Of a DNA stretch of 64,000 bases, positions 56,477 to 64,000 are shown in pieces (positions within the stretch are counted from its first letter, which is position 1; every line of letters begins with the position of its first letter). The stretch is from JAFAYN01 sp963733105 (GTDB lineage: Bacteria > Gemmatimonadota > Gemmatimonadetes > Longimicrobiales > Longimicrobiaceae): assembly GCA_963733105.1 (NCBI GenBank), contig CAVTCB010000018.1:744001-808000 (forward strand), given 5' to 3'. The notes under the pieces were generated by a model. That model was given only the letters and a program-made list of their open reading frames with translations, had not been told where the DNA came from and made no database searches. A program made the translations under genes and the position numbers.

Positions 56477-57958
56477 TCACACCGCGCCGATCTCCTCCTC
56501 CTCCAGCGCCGCCGTGGCCGCCGGCTGCACTCCCGCGTCGCGCGCCGCCACGGAGATCTGCTGGAGCTGCATGCGGAAGGTGGTGTGGTTGTGGAAGTGG
56601 AGCCGCCCCAGCTCCGCCCCCCGGCCCCGGTCGAAGCACCGGCGCGCCCAGTGGTAGACGCGGCTGCGCAGGAGCTGGGCTTCCAGCGTGGTCCCGCCGG
56701 GCACGGGACGGATCTGCCCGTCGCGGACGTTCATCGAGGCGCCGCTGGCGTAGGTGTGCTCGAACTGCCGGACGAGGACCGCGTCGGTCGAGAAGAGGAG
56801 GGCCTTGGCGGAATGGAAGGCCCCGTGCAGGTCGGCCCGCGCGTCCACGGCGGCGGCGTCCACCCGGGGAGCATGGACGCCGCCGAGGTCCTTGACCCCC
56901 ATGGCCGTCAGCCCGTGGTAGCTCACCATGTCCACGTCGTCGTAGCCGGCGAGGTCCCGACGGCCGGCCCACACGTCCACGTCGGAATCGCCCGGCGGGT
57001 CGCCCACCTCGGGGAGGACGAACGAGGCGTTGACCGAGATCATCGCCTGCGAGCCGGTGACCGGGCGGTGCCCGACGATGGTCCTCGTGACGAACGAGTC
57101 GAACTCGGCCACCCGGGCCGGGTCCGCGGGCCGGGTCACCTGGTGGGGCTCGTTCATCACCTCCAGCACCACGTTGCGGTACCCGGCCACGGCCTGCATC
57201 ACGCGTCCGATCAGCTTCTGCTGCACCAGCCGGGTCCGCCTTCCCGAGGGCGGGGTGACGAACTCCCGCTGGCGCGCCCCGGACCCCGTGGCGTGGGGGA
57301 TCAGGTGGCCGGCGGCCCAGGCCGCGTCCAGGGAGTTCCTCACGTTCCAGGGGCTGAAGCTCCACGTCTTCACGGCGCTGTCGACCGGGTCGGGGACGAG
57401 GTCGTAGTAGTTGAAGAGGGAGAGCTGCACCACCACTCCCGCCGCGTCGGCCTGTCGGACGAAGGCGGTCAGGCGCGTGAAGAACGCCTCGTTCCACTTC
57501 CCGCTCTCCACCGCGCCCCGCACGTCGTACCGGACTCCGCCCGCGACGTTCGTGCGGACGAAGGGCGAGTGGGTGACGGGCTTCCCTCCCCGGACCATCG
57601 TACCGCCCGTGAGGAAGACGCGCACGAAGTTGCAGCGCGTGCTCCTCATCGCGGCGAAGAACGCGGTGAACTCGTTCCTCCCCTCGATCCAGCCCTCCTG
57701 GACCACGTCCTCGGTCTTGTCGCGCTGGGTCTGGCGGGGGGTCCCGGGCGCCGCGAACTCGTCGACCACGTGCGCCTTGAACCTGCCGGGCCGGGGCGGC
57801 TTCCCGATCGCCTCCGGCGATTCCCCGGGGTCGAAGAACACGTCGTAGCCGCCGCCGCGCAGCACCACGGGGGCGCCGTTCAGGAGCAGCTTCCCCCGCT
57901 CGTTCGGGGGCGCCTTCTCATCGTTCCGGGTGAGGATCGTGACTGGCGTGACCGGCAT
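56477..57958 (-). CDS. Putative glycoside hydrolase (clan A, GH5-like)
   Basis: A 493-residue protein starting at 57958 behind GGAGG. The region VVLEVMNEPHQVTRP carries the N-E pair that is the acid/base site of clan A glycoside hydrolases, and VRVFLTGGTMVRGGKPV, FVRQADAAGVVVQLSLFN and WSFSPWNVRNSLDAAW fit the barrel strands. I cannot place the second catalytic Glu with certainty. No signal peptide is present, which is odd for such an enzyme. It is convergent with the efflux operon, 13 bases apart. Confidence 0.65.
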   Translation of the reverse strand: MPVTPVTILTRNDEKAPPNERGKLLLNGAPVVLRGGGYDVFFDPGESPEAIGKPPRPGRFKAHVVDEFAAPGTPRQTQRDKTEDVVQEGWIEGRNEFTAFFAAMRSTRCNFVRVFLTGGTMVRGGKPVTHSPFVRTNVAGGVRYDVRGAVESGKWNEAFFTRLTAFVRQADAAGVVVQLSLFNYYDLVPDPVDSAVKTWSFSPWNVRNSLDAAWAAGHLIPHATGSGARQREFVTPPSGRRTRLVQQKLIGRVMQAVAGYRNVVLEVMNEPHQVTRPADPARVAEFDSFVTRTIVGHRPVTGSQAMISVNASFVLPEVGDPPGDSDVDVWAGRRDLAGYDDVDMVSYHGLTAMGVKDLGGVHAPRVDAAAVDARADLHGAFHSAKALLFSTDAVLVRQFEHTYASGASMNVRDGQIRPVPGGTTLEAQLLRSRVYHWARRCFDRGRGAELGRLHFHNHTTFRMQLQQISVAARDAGVQPAATAALEEEEIGAV

Positions 57959-58417
57959 GGCAAACCTCCGGGAGGGGTGGCGGGAAGGTATGGGGCAGGG
58001 CGGGCGAAGGGTCCCGCTCTGCCGGTGTGCGCATCCTTCACGCCCGCCTCCAGGAACCGTGTAAGTGGTTGCGGGGATGGGCCGGTGGCTCCGAAGCGAG
58101 CCGGGTGGGGGTGGGACAGCGGGGGGCCGGCGTGCGGCAGGAATGTCCCTCCGGGCGGTCTCCGGGGGGCCCGTGAGGGGGATGGGGGCGGGAGTTGACA
58201 CCCGGGGGGAGGGCTGGTATTATAGCTGTCTCTCTTGCGCGCCCTCGGGAAACGTGCATCCAGGAACGGCTCCCGAAGGGCGTTCCGGCGTGCCGGGCGA
58301 CAGGAGCGGAGCGGGAACGCTCCGGGCGGGAACTCGGAGCCTTGTCGGGAGGGGCGTCCGACAGGGTTTTCCGTTCGTCGTTCGGGTCCGGATGGGCCCG
58401 ATAATAAGGGGATACGG
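57959..58417. other. Gene-free region before tRNA-Thr and tuf
   Basis: About 460 bases with no credible gene. It holds the tRNA-Thr promoter and its long GC-rich leader with several small hairpins of unclear role. Confidence 0.6.
58195..58223 (+). promoter_or_regulatory. Strong promoter of the tRNA-Thr/tuf transcript
   Basis: TTGACA (58195-58200), 17 bases, TATTAT (58218-58223): the best consensus match in the window, 195 bases before tRNA-Thr. Confidence 0.8.
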
Positions 58418-58490
<73 letters not shown>

Positions 58491-58539
58491 CTTCTGCCTC
58501 CCCAGCGTCTACCATCCCTCACCGGGACCAGTATCGGAA

Positions 58540-59734
<1,195 letters not shown>

Positions 59735-59811
59735 GGCTGGACAATCGTTCCGGCAGGCGCTGACCGGGTGCCCGGCCAGCGCCTGCCGGCTGCCGATAGG
59801 AGACAGGAGCC

Positions 59812-59962
59812 ATGCGCGACAAGATCATCCTCGCCTGCACCGAGTGCAAGGAGCGGAACTACAACAAGACGAAGAACAAGCGGAAGCACCCCGAGCGCGT
59901 CGAGTACAAGCAAGTACTGCCCGCGGTGCAAGAAGCACACGCCGCACAAGGAAACCAAGTAG
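59812..59962 (+). CDS. rpmG: Ribosomal protein bL33 (one-base shift)
   Basis: A 49-residue protein with zinc-type Cys pairs (CTECKERNY and, after the shift, KYCPRCKKHTPHKETK). One inserted C near 59914 breaks the frame. AGGAG precedes the start. The four Cys mark the zinc-binding form of bL33. Confidence 0.93.
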
Positions 59963-60057
59963 CCGGAACTCCGGCTGCGGAGGGTGGCGGGCAAGGCGCT
60001 GGTGAACGGCCCGTCTTCGTCCCCGCCGCCATCGAAACATCGCACCCTTGTCCGCGC

Positions 60058-60268
60058 ATGGCTGAAACGACCCGCACGACCACCCGCGACTTCGCAGTCG
60101 AGGTCCGCGACGAGATCAAGAAGGTCACCTGGCCCGACCGGGAGCAGCTCCGGAACGTCCACGGTCGTGATCGTCGCGTTCGTGACCATCGTCGCGCTCC
60201 TGATCTTCCTCATGGACCTCGGAGTGCGCGGAGGGCTCGGCGTGATCGAGTCCCTCTTCGGGGGGTGA
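60058..60268 (+). CDS. secE: Protein translocase subunit SecE (one-base shift)
   Basis: A 69-residue single-helix subunit: EVRDEIKKVTWPDREQL is the conserved amphipathic part, followed by a membrane helix TVVIVAFVTIVALLIFLMDL. One inserted C near 60161 shifts the frame between them. Located between rpmG and nusG as usual. Confidence 0.94.
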
Positions 60269-60270
60269 GC

Positions 60271-60823
60271 ATGGGCGAAGCGAAGTGGTACGCGATCCAG
60301 ACGTACTCGGGGCACGAGAACAAGGTGCAGCGCCTGATCCAGCGCCGGATCGACGAGGAGCAGGGCGAGCCGGAGACCAAGCAGATCCAGGAAGTGCTGG
60401 TCCCCACCCAGGAGGTCGTCGAGATCCGCAACGGGAAGCGCGTCACCGTGACGCGCCGCCTGTACCCGGGGTACTGCCTGGTGAAGATGGTGTACAACCA
60501 GCGGACCGCGCACCTGATCAACAGCATCCAGGGCGTGCATCAAGTTCCTGGGAACCGGCGCCGAGCCCCAGCCCCTGCGCGACGAGGAGCTGAACAAGAT
60601 CCTCGGGCAGGAGACGGAGGCCCCCGAGACGGCGGAGAGCGTCGCGGAGCCGATCCCCTTCACCGCCGGCCAGGTCGTGGAGGTCATCGAGGGACCGTTC
60701 AACGACTTCAGCGGGACGGTGCAGGAGGTCTACCCCGACAAGGGGAAGGTCAAGGTCGAGGTGTCGCTCTTCGGCCGCCCGACCAGCATCGAGCTGGACT
60801 ACACGCAGCTCAAGGGATACTGA
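60271..60823 (+). CDS. nusG: Transcription antitermination protein NusG (one-base shift)
   Basis: A protein of about 183 residues. KWYAIQTYSGHENKVQ opens the NGN domain, and FTAGQVVEVIEGPFNDFSG opens the KOW domain that binds NusE/Rho. One inserted C near 60540 (after SIQGV, before IKFLGTG) shifts the frame. Two bases separate it from secE. Confidence 0.95.
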
Positions 60824-60832
60824 GGCCGAACT

Positions 60833-61258
60833 ATGGCGAAGAAAGTCACCGGTTTCATCAAGCTCCAGGTTCCCGCCGGGGCCGCCAACCCCGCGCCCCC
60901 GGTCGGGCCCGCGCTGGGTCAGCACGGCGTGAACATCATGGAGTTCTGCAAGCAGTTCAACGCGCGCACCCAGGGTCAGCCGGGGATGATCATCCCCGTG
61001 GAGATCACGGTGTACGCGGACCGCTCCTTCACCTTCATCACCAAGACCCCGCCCGCGGCGGTCCTGCTGAAGAAGGCGGCGGGCGTGGCCAGCGGCTCGG
61101 CCACCTCCAACCGGACCAAGGTGGGCACGGTCACCCGCGCCCAGGTCCGCGAGATCGCGGAGACCAAGATGCCCGACCTGAACGCGGTCGACATCGAGGG
61201 CGCCATGGCGCAGATCGCGGGCACCGCCCGCTCCATGGGGATCGAGATCACCGACTGA
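60833..61258 (+). CDS. rplK: Ribosomal protein uL11
   Basis: A 141-residue protein complete in one frame: FIKLQVPAGAANPAPPVGPALGQHGVNIMEFCK is the conserved N-terminal part that binds the GTPase centre, followed by GMIIPVEITVYADRSFTF and the rRNA-binding C-terminus. Ten bases after nusG. Confidence 0.97.
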   Translation: MAKKVTGFIKLQVPAGAANPAPPVGPALGQHGVNIMEFCKQFNARTQGQPGMIIPVEITVYADRSFTFITKTPPAAVLLKKAAGVASGSATSNRTKVGTVTRAQVREIAETKMPDLNAVDIEGAMAQIAGTARSMGIEITD

Positions 61259-61394
61259 GACGGGAGCAGCGCGGACGCGGCGAGGGGGTGCTCCCGTCCC
61301 CCGGCAGGACGCCGTGTCCGGGTCCGGCAACCACCGAGGGCGTGGGGCGACGCCCGGTGGGAGGACCTACGTTTCGAATCGCCTGAGGGGGTAC

Positions 61395-62092
61395 ATGCCG
61401 AAGCACGGAAAGAAATTCCGCGAGGCACAGTCCCGCATACCCGAAGGAACGGCACACCAGCCCGGCGAGGCGGTGGGCCTCGTCAAGGACCTGGCCTTCG
61501 CCAAGTTCGACGAGACCGTCGAGGTGGCCGTTCGTCTGGGGGTCGATCCGCGTCACGCGGATCAGATCGTCCGCGGGACCGTCGTTCTTCCCCACGGCAC
61601 GGGGAAGACCGCGCGCGTGCTGGTGATCGCCCAGGGCGACAAGGCACGGGAAGCGGAGGAAGCGGGCGCCGATTTCGTCGGCGTGGAGTACGTGCAGAAG
61701 ATCAAGGACGGGTGGCTCGACTTCGACGTCGTGGTCGCCACGCCGGACGTGATGGGGCAGGTCGGCCAGCTCGGCCGCATCCTGGGCCCGCGCGGCCTGA
61801 TGCCCACCCCCAAGGCCGGCACCGTGACGTTCGACGTGGCCAAGGCCGTCCGGGAGATCAAGGCCGGCAAGATCGAGTTCCGCGTGGACCGCACGGGCAA
61901 CGTGCACGCGCCGATCGGCAAGGTCTCGCTTCGAGCCCACGCAGCTCGAGGAGAACCTGAGCGGCGTTCATGGAGACCGTGATCCGCGCGAAGCCGCGCG
62001 CGGCCAAGGGTCAGTACGTCCGCAGCGTGACGCTCTCCAGCACCATGGGACCCGGGGTGGCGGTCGACCCGAACCTCTACCGGCGGGGCTGA
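61395..62092 (+). CDS. rplA: Ribosomal protein uL1 (two one-base shifts)
   Basis: About 231 residues. DETVEVAVRLGVDPRHADQIVRG, MGQVGQLGRILGPRGLMPTPKAGTV and the C-terminal STMGPGVAVDPNLYR are highly conserved. Inserted bases near 61928 and 61970 disturb only the segment FEPTQLEENLSGV. uL1 often binds its own mRNA to control rplK-rplA; no such site was identified. The 136 bases before it are open of genes. Confidence 0.95.
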
Positions 62093-62095
62093 TCC

Positions 62096-62630
62096 ATGAA
62101 GAAAGAGCTGAAGAGCAGCGTCGTCGAGGAGCTCAACCAGAAGCTCGACGGGGCCACCGCGTTCTACCTGACGGACTTCACCGGGCATGAACGTGAAGCA
62201 GATCACCGCAGTTCCGCTCCCGGCTGCGCAAGCAGGGCGTGGAGTACGTGGTGGTCAAGAACACGCTGGCGCAGCGTGCCCTCGACCGGGCTCGAGCTCC
62301 CGGACATCGCGGCCTACTTCGCCGGCCCCACCGGGCTGGTGATCGGACGGAACGACGCGGTCGCCGCGGCCAAGGTGCTCACCGACTTCGCCAAGGAGTT
62401 CGGCGACCGGCCGGCGATCAAGGTCGGGCGTGGTGGACGGCAAGCCCTTCGACGCCGATCAGGTGAAGCAGCTGGCCGACATGCCGCCGCGGGAGGTCCT
62501 GCTCGCGCAGCTCGCGGGCGGTCTCCAGGCGCCGATGGCCCGCCTCGCCGGCGGGATGAGCCAGCTGCTCGCGGGGTTCGCGCGGGCGGTGGACGCTCTC
62601 CGCCAGCAGCGCGAGGGCACAGCTTCCTAA
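62096..62630 (+). CDS. rplJ: Ribosomal protein uL10 (several one-base shifts)
   Basis: About 176 residues, the stalk base that carries bL12 dimers. KKELKSSVVEELNQKL, VVVKNTLAQRAL, GPTGLVIGRNDAVAAAKVL and VDGKPFDADQVKQLADMPPREVLLAQL are clear. At least four inserted bases (near 62188, 62209, 62290 and 62430) break the frame. It begins four bases after rplA. Confidence 0.93.
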
Positions 62631-62712
62631 CCCGGCGCGGCCGGGGCACGCCCCCGACTCGGTCGACGATACCTTGGTTCACTCAGTACGTACACACAGA
62701 TAGGAGCCCAAA

Positions 62713-63102
62713 ATGGCGACCACGCTTTCCCGTGACGAGCTGCTCGACGCGATCGGCAACATGACCGTCCTGGAGCTGTCCGAGTTCGTGAAGGCGTTCG
62801 AGGAGAAGTTCGGCGTGACCGCGGCCGCCCCCGTGGCGGTGGCCGCCGCGGGCGGCGGCGGTGCCGCGGCTGCGCCGGTTGTCGAGGAGAAGACCGAGTT
62901 CGACGTCGTCCTCATGGGCGCCGGCGAGAAGAAGATCCAGGTCATCAAGGTGGTGCGCGAGCTCACCGGCCTGGGCCTCAAGGAGGCCAAGGACCTGGTG
63001 GACGGCGCTCCGAAGACCGTCAAGGAGGCCGCCACCAAGGACGAGGCCGAGGCCATGAAGGCCAAGCTGGAGGAGCAGGGCGCGGCCGTCGAGCTGAAGT
63101 AG
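62713..63102 (+). CDS. rplL: Ribosomal protein bL12
   Basis: A 129-residue stalk protein, complete. The N-terminal dimer domain is followed by an Ala/Gly hinge (VAAAGGGGAAAAPVVEEK) and the C-terminal factor-binding domain EFDVVLMGAGEKKIQVIKVVREL...GLKEAKDLVDGAPKTVKEA. Before it lies the expected 80-base gap after rplJ. Confidence 0.97.
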   Translation: MATTLSRDELLDAIGNMTVLELSEFVKAFEEKFGVTAAAPVAVAAAGGGGAAAAPVVEEKTEFDVVLMGAGEKKIQVIKVVRELTGLGLKEAKDLVDGAPKTVKEAATKDEAEAMKAKLEEQGAAVELK

Positions 63103-63359
63103 GACTGGCTCCGGATCGGTCGGGAGGGCCTCCGGGGTGTGAAAGCGCCCCGGGGGCCCTTCGGTCGGTCCCGGAGGGGTCGCCGGTCTGGTAGCGGGCG
63201 GATCGCCCGCGGCCGCGGCCCGGCTCAGTCCTCACGCTGGACGGCTCATGACGCGCAGGCCGCTACAACTGGATGGACGATACGTCACCCCGCCGAGGCG
63301 ATCGGTCGGGGGTGGTCGCGCTTGCTTTCTTTTCCACGCTCGCTGAGAGGGAGACCCAC
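63103..63359 (+). other. rplL-rpoB spacer with attenuator-like hairpin
   Basis: A gene-free 257-base stretch. GGGCCTCCGGGG and CCCCGGGGGCCC (about 63126-63158) can pair to a strong stem without a T-run, the usual partial terminator place before rpoB. Confidence 0.55.
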
Positions 63360-64000
63360 TTGGCAACGCAAGAAAAACCGATTGTCTCCTTCGCCAAGCT
63401 GACGTCGGGGATGGATCAGCCCAATCTCCTGGACGTGCAGCTGCGCGCATTCGAGACACTGCTGCAGACCGATGCCGCCGCCCGGGAGCGGGAGGACGTC
63501 GGCCTCGAGCGGGTCTTCAACGAGATCTTCCCGATCACCGACGTGAACGGGAACTTCTCGCTGGAGTTCGTCCGCTACACGCTGGGTGAGCCGAAGTACG
63601 ACATGGAAGAGTGCATGGAGCGCGACATGACGTACGCCGCGCCCCTCAAGGCCACTCTTCGCCTGGTGGTGTGGGAGGACGTCGGAGACGAGCGCCGTCC
63701 CAAGGACATCATCGAGAAGGAAGTCTACCTCGGCGACCTGCCGGTCCTGACGCCGCTGGGCACCTTCATCATCAACGGCGCCGAGCGCGTGATCGTCTCG
63801 CCAGCTGCACCGCTCGCCGGGCGTGGTGTTCGAGGAGAACATCCACCCCAACGGCATCGAAGCTGTACAGCGCGCGGATCATCCCCTTCCGCGGCTCGTG
63901 GGTGGAGTTCACGATCGACATCCACGACGTGATCGCCGTCCACATCGACAAGAAGAAGAAGTTCCCGGCCACGCGCGCTGCTGCGGGCCGTCGGGTACTC
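63360..64000 (+). CDS. rpoB: RNA polymerase beta subunit, N-terminal part (shifts; leaves the window)
   Basis: The first part of the beta subunit. A TTG at 63360, behind GAGAGGGAGA, gives ATQEKPIVSFAKLTSGMDQPNLLDVQLRAFE, a normal start; the region LERVFNEIFPITDVNGNFSLEFVRYTLGEPKYD is highly conserved. Inserted bases near 63800, 63860 and 63972 break the frame. After correction it reads QLHRSPGVVFEENIHPNG and KFPATALLRAVGY. The gene runs past base 64000. Confidence 0.95.

Noticed and set aside
59963..60057. Possible tRNA-Trp between rpmG and secE
   Set aside because: That is a common place for it, but no cloverleaf or TTCRANT T-loop can be built here.

Overview
The window is about 64 kb of very GC-rich bacterial chromosome. 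Gene content and style suggest Gemmatimonadota, most likely a Longimicrobium-like soil bacterium. The basis is GC-rich codons throughout, TTGAC(C/A)-N17/18-TATCTT-type promoters, mersacidin-type lanthipeptide leaders, a TPR protein paired with a tiny lipoprotein, and the ribosomal/rpo block order. This taxonomic call is inference; no rRNA is present.

Layout. 1-11.9 kb: the start of a nonribosomal peptide synthetase (minus strand, running off the window), a regulated ring-cleaving dioxygenase, a manganese catalase, an acyltransferase/R2-like oxidase pair, a fatty acyl-AMP ligase with its carrier protein, and a broken histidine kinase. 11.9-16.5 kb: glgC-glgA (glycogen), an orphan beta-class adenine methyltransferase and a membrane protein. 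16.75-20.79 kb: two small islands stacked on the 3' end of a tRNA-Pro gene. One carries a PIN toxin/antitoxin pair. The other is AT-richer and carries six small genes. 20.8-39.3 kb: housekeeping and envelope genes (M61 peptidase, proline dehydrogenase, cold-shock protein, aldolase, a two-component pair with a sigma-54 activator, L,D-transpeptidase, smpB, amidase, pyrF, mscS, cysS).

39.3-52.9 kb is the most interesting part. It begins at tRNA-Thr and tRNA-Gly genes, and tRNA-Gly is partly duplicated 2 kb downstream. It holds a tiny lipoprotein with a duplicated octapeptide facing a TPR protein, two secreted six-cysteine peptides with the exact spacing of CS-alpha-beta defensins, and a complete class II lanthipeptide locus. 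That locus has six intact and two decayed precursor genes on the minus strand, and on the plus strand LanM, an HlyD-type adaptor, a peptidase-containing ABC exporter and a medium-chain reductase. Read together it looks like an antimicrobial-peptide island with synthesis, tailoring, leader removal and export encoded side by side.

52.9-58 kb: a TetR-regulated ABC efflux operon (CecR/YbhGFS-like) and a glycoside-hydrolase-like protein. 58.2-64 kb: the conserved tRNA-Thr, tuf, rpmG, secE, nusG, rplK, rplA, rplJ, rplL, rpoB block.

About two dozen single-base shifts, nearly all insertions of C or G outside homopolymers, interrupt obviously essential genes (tuf, rpmG, secE, nusG, rplA, rplJ, rpoB, cysS) as well as accessory ones. 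I read these as sequencing errors and annotate the genes across them, but they limit certainty about which accessory genes are truly broken. Domains, codes and promoters were read by eye; no alignment or structure prediction was run.
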